A stretch of DNA of 6,572 bases, taken from a bacterium (lineage in GTDB: Bacteria > Verrucomicrobiota > Verrucomicrobiae > Limisphaerales > J093). Of the stretch, positions 1-6,262 are shown one piece after another (the stretch's first letter is position 1; each line of letters opens with the position of its first letter). Position numbers and translations under genes: made by a program. Location of the stretch: positions 1 to 6,572 of the forward strand of contig JAKCAB010000669.1 in NCBI GenBank assembly GCA_021839785.1, given 5' to 3'. A model generated the notes under the pieces. It was not told the DNA's origin. It worked only from the letters and a program-made list of their open reading frames with translations, and ran no database searches.

Positions 1-1453
1 CCAGTTCCGGCTCGACGCGGTTGGCGAGGCGCTTCACGTCGCGGCCCAGGTCGGCGCGGTATTGCTCGACGAACAGCGAGTCCTGAAGCCACACCTTCAA
101 TGCCTCGAGTTCCTGCGCGGTTTGCTGGCGCGAGGCGTCGTCCAACTGCCGGTTGTTGAGCCCACCGAGGACGTTGTCGATCTTCGCCCGGACCCGGAAG
201 GCGATGAAGCGGGGCAGGCCCGCCGCATCGAGCTGTTTGCGGAGCTCACTGGCCTTCGCGAGCAATTCAAGGAAGGCGGTGGCTTGCTTGAGCTTGGCGT
301 CGATGGCGTCGTAGCCGGACAGCCAGAGCCGCTCGGTCAACCGCCGCGCCTGGGCCACCAGGGCGCGCGACCACACTGCGGCCGGGTGGTTCGCGTAAGC
401 GGGATGGCAGGCGAACGTGATCGCTTCGAGGCGTTGGCGGAGCGTCAGCCGCTTTTGGGTGAACGCCAGAAACTTGGTCAGGAACCACGACAAGCCCAGC
501 GCGAGCGTCAACGTCAGCACCGGGCGAACCCAGCCGTGGCGCACCTGGAAATGCAGTGTCAGTTTCTGGGCTTCGTCATCGGCGGAGTTGGTGGCCTGAA
601 AACGGAGCGTGACCTGGTATTCGCCAGGGCGGAGGTCCCGCCATTCGCCTTCGATCACCGCCTGGCCGCCCGCCGGGATCGTGCGTTCGCCTTCCTTGGC
701 GGCAGGCGTCTCTGGAGGCCAGGAGGCGAGGTCTTTGACCGGCACGTCATTGACCCGAAACGCGAGGCAGCGCTGCAAATCGAAACCCGTGGCGGGCGCC
801 TTGGCGACCTGTTCGAGGCGGACGCTGAGTCCTTCCAGCGGCCAGGTCCCGCTCTTTTCGCGCACGCGCACGGTGAACTTGCCCAACGGCGTATCGTCCT
901 TTGCACCCCACGGGCGGACGAGCGCGGCGTCGATTGTGCTCTGATCCAATACCAGCACCGCCGGCTTTGGGACCGCGCGGCGGCGCAGGCTGAGCGGGTG
1001 GCGGGTCCAGGCGCCGCCGTTCTGCCGCAACAACAGCGCGCCCTCGAATGCGTTGGTGGAAGCCGGTTCGGTGGTGAGCAAGACCAGGTCCAGGCGCGCG
1101 ATTGTGGGTGCCACCGGGACGTTGCTCAACGTCAGCGCGGGGGGCGCTTCGACAACGCCCGGCAAGGCCATCTGCACCGGCAGCGTGTCGCCGGTCAGCG
1201 CGTCGCGGAACGGCATCAACTGGAGGTCCAGTGTTTCATTGGTGGCGGCCGCGGCCGGCGGGCTGGCACGCAACAGCGGCACCAGCACCCGGCCGTTCGC
1301 CGGCACGGCCTGGACGCGATTGGTCAGGCTGGGGTCCGGCGCGAAGTCGGCGGCGGCCAGGCTGAGCGGCAGCAACCAAGCGGCCACGATTCCGAGGCGC
1401 CAGCGTGGGCCAACCCGCACTTTGCCGCGACCAAGATAAGTCGGTCGTAACAT
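1..1453 (-). CDS. Exported single-pass membrane protein of unknown function (3' end outside window)
   Basis: The frame is open from an ATG at 1453 to the left edge, giving 484 codons plus one base, with strongly G/C third positions throughout. The start is preceded by GGAGGG six bases upstream. Residues 1-36 look like a Sec signal peptide: a basic n-region, then a hydrophobic stretch (about 20-33) ending in LAAADF. Residues about 37-300 are rich in beta-type sequence. The last part (about 255-305, with GEWRDLRPGEYQVTLRF) resembles an Ig/NEW3-like sandwich placed just before a membrane helix at about 309-330. After the helix come basic residues (KRLTLRQR), then a long, mainly helical region (335-484), probably cytoplasmic. 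Predicted topology is N-out, C-in, so the protein could link the periplasm to the cytoplasm. It is the last gene seen in the likely operon with two lipoproteins and a 51-residue protein. I do not recognise the family. The missing C-terminus could carry a diagnostic domain. Confidence 0.
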   Translation of the reverse strand, partial: MLRPTYLGRGKVRVGPRWRLGIVAAWLLPLSLAAADFAPDPSLTNRVQAVPANGRVLVPLLRASPPAAAATNETLDLQLMPFRDALTGDTLPVQMALPGVVEAPPALTLSNVPVAPTIARLDLVLLTTEPASTNAFEGALLLRQNGGAWTRHPLSLRRRAVPKPAVLVLDQSTIDAALVRPWGAKDDTPLGKFTVRVREKSGTWPLEGLSVRLEQVAKAPATGFDLQRCLAFRVNDVPVKDLASWPPETPAAKEGERTIPAGGQAVIEGEWRDLRPGEYQVTLRFQATNSADDEAQKLTLHFQVRHGWVRPVLTLTLALGLSWFLTKFLAFTQKRLTLRQRLEAITFACHPAYANHPAAVWSRALVAQARRLTERLWLSGYDAIDAKLKQATAFLELLAKASELRKQLDAAGLPRFIAFRVRAKIDNVLGGLNNRQLDDASRQQTAQELEALKVWLQDSLFVEQYRADLGRDVKRLANRVEPEL

Positions 1454-1459
1454 GAAACG

Positions 1460-1465
1460 CCCTCC
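1460..1465 (-). promoter_or_regulatory. Ribosome binding site of the large membrane protein gene
   Basis: GGAGGG on the minus strand, six bases before the ATG at 1453. It is the clearest Shine-Dalgarno sequence on the minus strand and fixes the start of the membrane protein. The other genes of this strand lack one. Confidence 0.
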
Positions 1466-1487
1466 GATGGTTAGGAGCCTTTCCGAT

Positions 1488-1503
1488 CCGCGATCAGTCG
1501 CGG
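1488..1503 (-). repeat. Perfect 6-bp hairpin between the 51-residue gene and the membrane protein gene
   Basis: CCGCGA and TCGCGG pair perfectly around a 4-base loop, 11 bases past the stop of the small gene and 34 bases before the next start. No T-run follows on the transcript strand, so it is not a convincing intrinsic terminator. It may be an mRNA structure between two cotranscribed genes, or chance in GC-rich DNA. Confidence 0.
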
Positions 1504-1513
1504 CAACCGGCAG

Positions 1514-1669
1514 TCAGGGTTGGAAAATGAGCAACAAGTCCGTGCCAAACACGAACGTCGCCACCAGCTTCAGGCCGGCCGCGAGCTTGATGTCGCATGT
1601 GTCTTGGATTGCCTTTTTCAGATCGAGCCCCGGCGCGGCGAGGTCGATGCGCTCAACTTGGGTTGTCAT
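1514..1669 (-). CDS. Small hypothetical protein, 51 residues
   Basis: ATG at 1669, TGA at 1516-1514. The product starts MTTQVERIDLAAPGLDLKKA and ends in a hydrophobic segment (residues 31-49, AAGLKLVATFVFGTDLLLI) with a terminal FQP. It has one cysteine (C25) and no signal peptide. Most third positions are G or C, as in the neighbouring genes, which supports real coding. It lies 22 bases after the lipoprotein stop and 60 bases before the membrane protein start, on the same strand. No Shine-Dalgarno precedes the ATG (CAACTCACCCCC), so translation may depend on coupling through the 9-codon frame at 1666-1695. The C-terminal hydrophobic segment contains a lysine and an aspartate, so it may be an amphipathic or buried hydrophobic element rather than a membrane helix. 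Function unknown. It could also be missed by gene callers because of its size. Confidence 0.
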   Translation of the reverse strand: MTTQVERIDLAAPGLDLKKAIQDTCDIKLAAGLKLVATFVFGTDLLLIFQP

Positions 1670-1695
1670 GGGGGTGAGTTGCGGCTTCGGTTCAT
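1666..1695 (-). other. 9-codon linking frame joining two genes by ATGA overlaps
   Basis: Seen directly: the lipoprotein ends AAATGA, creating an ATG at 1695-1693. This opens a frame MNRSRNSPP whose TGA (1668-1666) overlaps the ATG of the 51-residue gene (1669-1667). Both junctions are ATGA. It spans the whole gap and could let ribosomes terminate and restart twice. The peptide itself is unlikely to be functional, and the arrangement could be chance. Confidence 0.
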
Positions 1696-2534
1696 TTCAC
1701 GGCGATGCCCCGGTTCTTCAAAGACTCGGTAAGCACCTTGAGGCGGGCAACGGCAGCGGAGCGCTTGCCCGCGTTGTCGCTCTTGAAGTCATCGTCGAGC
1801 AGGAATTGCTGGAATGGCGTCGGCGTAGCGGCAGTGTAGCCAGCTTCCTTGGCCGCTTCATCGAAGGGAGTCTTGTCGTCGGCGGCCATGAAAGCCCTGG
1901 CCAGATCACCCCGTTGGGAGAGCGTATCCGTGGGTTCTTGCGGCACGGCCTTGACCGCCGCGGTGGCCTTCTCGACGGCCGTCGCGGCATCGGCACTCAG
2001 TTCGCCCTTCTTGTCCCGCGCGAACATCAGGGAGGCGCCCGGTTGTTGGACCGCGGTCTTGCCGACGGCCAGGCGCTGGTACAAGCCGGCATCGTGGATG
2101 CCGTTGAACAGGATGCCGCCCTGCATCCGGATTTCCATGAGCACTTCGGCGGTGTCCACCGCGCCGCCGTCTTTGATGTTCTTGAGCACCTCCGGGGTGA
2201 GTTGACAAAGCACCTTCTGGCATTTCTCCGGACTGGTGCAGCTTTCCTCGCCTTTCGCACAATGCTCACAAAGGAGCGATGCGAGTCGCGAGCCGGGGTC
2301 TTTCTCCGCGGAACGATTGGAGGGTACCAACGCCAACTCGGCGCGATTGTAACCCACCTTCATCCGTGGCGACTGGGTGGCCTGGTCCTGGGACAACTCG
2401 ACGCCGAGCGTCGTGCCGGTGGAGGCGATGACGGTGTGTTTGTCGATGTTGCAGGCCGGGAGGACCAGGCACCCGGCAGCAGCCAGGAGCCCGGCCCAAG
2501 GACGGGGGCAGGACGGTTGCGGAGTGGGGTTCAT
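1692..2534 (-). CDS. Cys-rich lipoprotein of unknown function
   Basis: The product is 280 residues. The chosen start is the ATG at 2534, because a type II signal peptide follows directly: MNPTPQPSCPRP, hydrophobic AGLLAAAGCLVLPA, lipidated Cys at 28 (lipobox LPAC). The in-frame ATG 99 bases upstream (2633) would put 33 unlikely residues before it and overlap the preceding gene. The mature protein opens with a beta-like segment (residues 38-71, STGTTLGVELS ... KVGYNRAELALVPSN). Next comes a cysteine cluster (C89, C92, C99, C105, C110; pattern CxxC-x6-C-x5-C-x4-C), then a mixed helical region to residue 280. The cluster could bind metal or form disulfides outside the cytoplasm. Its ATG overlaps the stop of the preceding lipoprotein gene by one base (TAATG), which indicates translational coupling. 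There is no separate Shine-Dalgarno. I do not recognise a named family. Confidence 0.
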   Translation of the reverse strand: MNPTPQPSCPRPWAGLLAAAGCLVLPACNIDKHTVIASTGTTLGVELSQDQATQSPRMKVGYNRAELALVPSNRSAEKDPGSRLASLLCEHCAKGEESCTSPEKCQKVLCQLTPEVLKNIKDGGAVDTAEVLMEIRMQGGILFNGIHDAGLYQRLAVGKTAVQQPGASLMFARDKKGELSADAATAVEKATAAVKAVPQEPTDTLSQRGDLARAFMAADDKTPFDEAAKEAGYTAATPTPFQQFLLDDDFKSDNAGKRSAAVARLKVLTESLKNRGIAVK

Positions 2535-2935
2535 TAGGGTTTGGGGGTGAGGTTTTCGGACTCTTGAGTTTGGTTGGTTGGCGAACTGAGAGTTGCGTTC
2601 TGCACTGTGACCGTCAGGGGGCCAAAGGGGCATTGCGAAATCTCGGCGCGCACGTCTTCCGCGCCGTCGCTCACCGTTGTCACCACGCCGGAGGCGTAAC
2701 CCAGGCCGAACTTGAGTCCGGGCCGGTCGCTGACCTGCATGCCTAGCACATGCGTGCTCGTAGCAACGAGCGCCTGGTTGGTCCGGTCATTGACGCTGAC
2801 CACGCCGATGCCGACGACCAGCACGTGGCCGGTGCCGGTCTTGGACGGAATGTAGATGCAGCCGCTCAGCAGCGAAGTGAGGGCGACGCAAGTCAACCCC
2901 CACCCGGACAGGCTCCTCGCGGTTGTCCCGGCCAC
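2534..2935 (-). CDS. Small lipoprotein of unknown function
   Basis: From a GTG at 2935 the product is 133 residues. This start gives a standard type II signal: basic residue near the N-terminus, hydrophobic run GLTCVALTSLLSG, lipidated Cys at 26 (LLSGC). The mature part contains a glycine/valine-rich strand (GHVLVVGIGVVSV) and a conserved-looking segment (STHVLGMQVSDRPGLKFGLG, then Y80), and ends in a polar Ser/Thr/Gln tail. I recall similar small uncharacterised lipoproteins in Proteobacteria, but could not verify this. The start is uncertain. ATGs at 3019 and 3121 are in frame, but the extra codons lack the G/C third-position bias, give an over-long region before the lipobox, and the 3121 ATG sits in the loop of a hairpin. 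The gene ends TAA in TAATG with the next lipoprotein, so both are probably translated together and act at the same membrane. Confidence 0.
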   Translation of the reverse strand: MAGTTARSLSGWGLTCVALTSLLSGCIYIPSKTGTGHVLVVGIGVVSVNDRTNQALVATSTHVLGMQVSDRPGLKFGLGYASGVVTTVSDGAEDVRAEISQCPFGPLTVTVQNATLSSPTNQTQESENLTPKP

Positions 2936-3109
2936 CGGCGAACCGCCCCGGGAGCGCGCAGTGCTGACTCGCGGATTATGGCTGCAGGGTTTCAAGCGAT
3001 TTGCGGGAACATCCGCCATATCGGAGATTCCGCAAGCGAAAAGGGTCAAGTAGGCATGGTTGTAGCAAAAGCGCTTGTGAGCGAATCGGCCCTGACCTGC
3101 GGCCACCCA

Positions 3110-3130
3110 CTGGCCACCCATCCTGGCCAG
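3110..3130 (-). other. Perfect 7-bp hairpin after the glycosidase-like gene
   Basis: CTGGCCA and TGGCCAG pair perfectly around a 7-base loop, starting 3 bases beyond the TGA at 3136-3134. A nearby direct repeat (GGCCACCCA at 3101-3109 and 3112-3120 on the plus strand) allows alternative pairing. There is no T-run behind it, so it is not a classic intrinsic terminator. It may protect or define the 3' end of the upstream mRNA and separate it from the lipoprotein unit. Confidence 0.
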
Positions 3131-3133
3131 ACC

Positions 3134-5746
3134 TCAAGGCGCGCCCACGACGCGCAGCAACAGGGTGGTACCGGGCTCGAGGTTCACGTTCCACCCCCGG
3201 CCACTCGGCGCCAAACTGCGTCCAGACAGCAATTCCTTGGCGGGGCTTGGGGGGCCGGTCTTGCCGGCGGTTGGCGTCAGCTCCAGCGCGCCGGTTTGGA
3301 GATGCGCCGTGTCGTTTCTCAGCGTGAAGAACGTGGCACCCGCGGCGTCCGGTCCGAAGCGTTCGACAAGGATGTCCGCGTTGTCGCATTTCGCGGCAGT
3401 CACCGGCTGCCAGCCGGCCTCGGCTACTTGTTTGATCAATGGGAGGTACTTTTTGAAGAGCGGGCGGTCGCGGTTATACCACTTTGGGTTCTGCCAGTAC
3501 GGATTCTCCGCGGCGTTGTGACTGAACATCGACGGGAACAAACCGTAGAAAAGACTCTGCTGGAAATAACGCTCCACCATGTCGGAGGCGAACTTGTCAT
3601 AGTCGGTGTTCATCAGCAGGAGGTAGGGCTTGCGGCCGGCCAGCGTTCGCCAGTAGCAGAGTTGCGAATCGGATACGGGGCGGTAACGGTCCCCGGCCAG
3701 CCAGTCGGTTTCGGTGCCCAGCACGTCCAGCCAGGGACAGAGGAAGCCGAAGCGGTACGGCACGCCGTTGGCGAACATCAGTGCGCCGAGGCGGTGCACG
3801 TCCTCGCTCAGCCAGCGGGTGAACTCATAAACCGCCAGACCCTTGAAGAGCGCGGGCCGAAAGGTGTCGGCCGCGAATGTGAGCGGCACGCTGGTGTAGC
3901 GGAAATGCTCGCGGCGGAAGTTGAGATCGGTGGTGACGTAACCTTCGAGCGAATCGAGATACTCGCCATCCAGACGCGCGGTGGCGCCGGCGCCGTAGAG
4001 CCGCGTCTTGATCGCCGGACTCCAATGCACTGTCGCCGCGTTGGGCGACGCCGGCAGGAATGGATTGGGGTTGAGGCTCCAGACCGCGCCGTTCGCCCAC
4101 GGCTCGTTGCGGTACAACAGCGCCGGGTGGCCTGTTTCATCGAACATGGCCGCCGATCGCGACACATTGGCCATCTGCTGCGAATTGCCCGTCGATCCGG
4201 TGGCAAGCTCGTCCCGCACCCGCAGGGCCTCGGCTTCGGTGCGGGGCAGCTCGGGCTTCATCGACATCCACCACGTCATCGGTTCGGTGTAGCGGAAGCT
4301 CAGCACGCCGTGCTCGTCGTCCCAGCGCACGTTGTTGTTGCCTTCGTGGTAGCGGAAGCCGAAGTCCTCCCAACCCTGCACGGTGCTGACGTCCGTGAAC
4401 GGCATCCAAATGCCCTGATCGCGCGAGCGCACGCGGAAGTAATCCGGGAAAATCTCCGTGAACTTCTGGTACGCGGCGCGGAAGCCCCACGCCGGATCGA
4501 AGTGATAGATCGTGAACCGAAATCTTGCCGCGCTCGGAAAACGCTCGGTGTCGGCCACCAGTCCGAAGTCGTAAGCGATGAACAATTGCCGCGTGCCCGC
4601 GTGGTAAACCAGCCGGTATTGCGCCGCCTGGCCCATGTCCAGACCCAGCGCGAGCCCCGTCTTGTCGTCGTGGATCGCCGCCAGCGGGTACAAGGACAAC
4701 GTGCCGGTGGTGCCGCAACCGACGGCTGTGACGTTCGCGAATTCGCCGTGTCCGCCGATGGTGCGCTGGCGGCGGATGTCGTCGCCCCAAATCCAGCCGC
4801 GGGCGTCGATCGGCAGCGCGAACAGCAGCATCACCGCGCGGTCTTTCGCGGTGGTGTCGGTCACCGTGCCTTCGATGACGAGGTGATCTGCGCGAGGTAG
4901 GACGTTGGCTTCGAGCTTCAGGCCAAGCTCAGGGCAAACGCCGGCGGTGAAGCCGAAGATGTCTGAGTTAGCCGCGACGTCGCGTGCGAAGAAACCACCC
5001 GGCGAATCAGCCGCCAGTTCGCGACCCGCCACCTGCAACGAAGCGACGCGCTGCCCGCTGAGCGCCAGCTTCAGGCCGTCGCCCGTCTGGAATTCGTGCG
5101 GCGTTTCGGTCGGCGGCGGGTTGGCAGGAACCCTTTGCATCGGTGTTCCTTGAAAGACGAAGGCGTCACCCGCGGCCGCGACTTCGGTCACCGCCACGTC
5201 ATCGAACCAGACGCGTCCGGCATGGCTGCGGACCAGGCAGTTCAACGTGAGCGAGCGGACCGGCTTTGCGGGGAAAATGATCACCTGCCGGCGTTCCCAA
5301 TCATGCGTGCCGGTGGCGAAATTCGCCGTCTGACCCCACAGCGGCGTGCCGTCCTGATACACCAGGTCGGCGTAAAGGGAATATCCGCTGTCGCGTCCGC
5401 CGGTGACGTTCTCCGCCTTGCTCCAGCCGCTGACGATCAATGGCGCCACGTTGGTGCGGTCCAGGACCACGGTTTGACTGGCCCCGCGCCAGCCGGTCTC
5501 GTTGGGGGCTTCACACGCCAGCGCCTGTGAACCGCCACGGCCCTCGCCGGTCGCCACGCGGAAGCCGTCGGGCGCCGCCTGCCAGGCAGCGAGGGTGGCA
5601 GACTGGTTGAGTTCGAAAGCGCCGTTGCGCAGGAGGTTCGTGCCGGCGTCGGCGCCGCCCACGACGTGCAGCACGGGACCGCCGCGGAGGTTGAAGCAAA
5701 GCGGCGTGACCAAGGCCAGGCCGGCGACAAAGAAAGGGCGGAGCAT
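3134..5746 (-). CDS. Exported glycoside-hydrolase-like protein with N-terminal carbohydrate-binding-like domain
   Basis: The product is 870 residues. Residues 1-22 form a signal peptide (MLRPFFVAGLALVTPLCF), which supports the ATG at 5746. No Shine-Dalgarno is present. Residues about 36-190 look like a jelly-roll CBM4/9-type or galactose-binding-like domain: it begins NLLRNGAFEL, contains VSGWSKAENV, and closes with GRVWFDDVAVTEV. Residues about 215-415 are a large beta-rich domain (with RGWIWGDDIRRQ). Residues about 416-780 look like an alpha/beta barrel, starting near FDPAWGFRAAYQKFTEIFPDYF. ARLDGEYLDSLEGY (590-603) resembles a barrel strand-end with acidic residues (D593, E595, D598, E601), and GTETDW (E679) is another candidate acid. 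Residues about 795-868 form a final beta domain. This beta-sandwich, barrel, beta-sandwich order is common in enzymes attacking alpha-linked sugars, but the family and substrate are not identified. It likely acts on polysaccharide outside the cytoplasm. Confidence 0.
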   Translation of the reverse strand: MLRPFFVAGLALVTPLCFNLRGGPVLHVVGGADAGTNLLRNGAFELNQSATLAAWQAAPDGFRVATGEGRGGSQALACEAPNETGWRGASQTVVLDRTNVAPLIVSGWSKAENVTGGRDSGYSLYADLVYQDGTPLWGQTANFATGTHDWERRQVIIFPAKPVRSLTLNCLVRSHAGRVWFDDVAVTEVAAAGDAFVFQGTPMQRVPANPPPTETPHEFQTGDGLKLALSGQRVASLQVAGRELAADSPGGFFARDVAANSDIFGFTAGVCPELGLKLEANVLPRADHLVIEGTVTDTTAKDRAVMLLFALPIDARGWIWGDDIRRQRTIGGHGEFANVTAVGCGTTGTLSLYPLAAIHDDKTGLALGLDMGQAAQYRLVYHAGTRQLFIAYDFGLVADTERFPSAARFRFTIYHFDPAWGFRAAYQKFTEIFPDYFRVRSRDQGIWMPFTDVSTVQGWEDFGFRYHEGNNNVRWDDEHGVLSFRYTEPMTWWMSMKPELPRTEAEALRVRDELATGSTGNSQQMANVSRSAAMFDETGHPALLYRNEPWANGAVWSLNPNPFLPASPNAATVHWSPAIKTRLYGAGATARLDGEYLDSLEGYVTTDLNFRREHFRYTSVPLTFAADTFRPALFKGLAVYEFTRWLSEDVHRLGALMFANGVPYRFGFLCPWLDVLGTETDWLAGDRYRPVSDSQLCYWRTLAGRKPYLLLMNTDYDKFASDMVERYFQQSLFYGLFPSMFSHNAAENPYWQNPKWYNRDRPLFKKYLPLIKQVAEAGWQPVTAAKCDNADILVERFGPDAAGATFFTLRNDTAHLQTGALELTPTAGKTGPPSPAKELLSGRSLAPSGRGWNVNLEPGTTLLLRVVGAP

Positions 5747-5990
5747 AACGGCGGAGGTATAACAGCATTGTGCCCGCTCGACCAGCCTGTCGCACTGCCA
5801 ACCACGCCGCGCGCGGGTCTGTGGTGCGTTTCACGAGACGTCTTCGATGAACGGCCACGCCCCGCTGTCTCTGCCCGCTTGGCGACACCGCCACGGGATG
5901 TACAAGCCGATCACAGACCCCGACTCAGACAACGCTGGAACGCGCCGACGGAAGGCGACTCCCGGCCGGTTCGCTTAACGGGGCGACATG

Positions 5991-6019
5991 TTGACAGAGG
6001 AAAGAGGAGGATGCACATT
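5991..6019 (+). promoter_or_regulatory. Possible sigma-70-type promoter of the toxin-antitoxin operon
   Basis: TTGACA (5991-5996) matches the -35 consensus exactly. Seventeen bases later lies CACATT (6014-6019), a weak -10 (three of six consensus positions). Transcription would then begin near 6026, the antitoxin ATG itself, implying a leaderless or near-leaderless mRNA. The perfect -35 could be coincidental, and the purine-rich AGGAGG inside the spacer argues for a start further upstream. Confidence 0.
6005..6010 (+). promoter_or_regulatory. Strong Shine-Dalgarno sequence with unusual spacing
   Basis: AGGAGG directly abuts an in-frame ATG at 6011 (spacing 0) and is 15 bases from the ATG at 6026. 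Neither distance is ideal. A shifted reading, AGAGG at 6003-6007, gives spacing 3 to the 6011 ATG. The site therefore leaves the antitoxin start ambiguous between 6011 and 6026. Confidence 0.
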
Positions 6020-6025
6020 TTTCAC

Positions 6026-6262
6026 ATGAAATCTACGGTTCTCATTTCGGAACTGGCGGCCAATCCGTCCCGCGTCATTGCCCGCGCGGAAGCTGATGGA
6101 CTGGTTCCCATCGCCCGCGCGGGGCGCACGGTGGCTTTTGTCATTGGTTGCGAGAAGCTGGCCGCGCTGCTGGAAACCTTGGAACTGCAAAAAGACACCG
6201 AACTGATGAAGCTCGTGCGAGCTGATCGGGCCGGCGAGGTGGAGTTCAAGGACGTGGCATGA
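6026..6262 (+). CDS. Type II antitoxin, Phd/YefM-like
   Basis: The product is 78 residues, starting MKSTVLISELAANPSRVIAR. The pattern of a short strand, ISEL, a helix, a turn with ADGLVPIARAGRTVAFVIG, then a helix (KLAALLETLEL) and a charged C-terminal tail (residues 57-78, ending EVEFKDVA) fits the Phd/YefM fold. In that family the N-terminal part dimerises and binds the operator, while the acidic/flexible tail wraps the toxin. The 6026 ATG aligns best with the family start; the ATG at 6011 would add MHIFH and lies next to AGGAGG. The gene ends in an ATGA overlap with the toxin gene, the usual coupled order of antitoxin first. It probably neutralises the following RelE/ParE-like protein and represses its own promoter. 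Family assignment is from pattern recognition only. Confidence 0.
   Translation: MKSTVLISELAANPSRVIARAEADGLVPIARAGRTVAFVIGCEKLAALLETLELQKDTELMKLVRADRAGEVEFKDVA

Larger units (their letters stand above)
5747..6025. other. Divergent intergenic region between the glycosidase-like gene and the toxin-antitoxin pair
   Basis: These 279 bases separate two genes reading outward and should hold promoters for both. On the plus side a TTGACA box (5991-5996) and AGGAGG (6005-6010) are visible. On the minus side I found no convincing -35/-10 pair ahead of the ATG at 5746; TTATAC (5757-5762) is a poor -10 candidate without a -35. There is an imperfect inverted repeat ACCAC/GTGGT (5801-5805, 5821-5825) flanking an alternating CG run. 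No RNA gene was recognised. An open plus-strand frame runs through the region into the antitoxin but shows no sign of coding. Confidence 0.

Noticed and set aside
62..1450. Plus-strand open frame of 462 codons
   Set aside because: It lies antisense to the exported membrane protein. Its product is rich in Arg, Gln, Gly and Ala, with no recognisable domain, as expected for a shadow of GC-biased codons.
1488..1503. Hairpin as an intrinsic terminator
   Set aside because: No T-run follows it on the transcript strand, and the next gene is only 34 bases away with a good ribosome binding site.
1452..2537. Plus-strand open frame of 361 codons
   Set aside because: It is antisense to lipoprotein 2 and the 51-residue gene, which have a lipobox and consistent third-position bias. 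The plus frame has neither a domain nor a start signal.
3101..3120. GGCCACCCA twice as a CRISPR-like or mobile-element repeat
   Set aside because: There are only two 9-base copies, 2 bases apart. They fit local hairpin structure or chance.
2750..4900. Plus-strand open frame of 716 codons
   Set aside because: It is antisense to the glycosidase-like gene and part of lipoprotein 1. It has a low-complexity Arg/Val/Glu/Gly composition and crosses two real genes and a spacer without any boundary signal.
5666..6025. N-terminal extension of the antitoxin frame to 5666
   Set aside because: The added residues overlap the 5' end of the divergent gene and resemble no domain. The Phd/YefM-like part begins at 6026.
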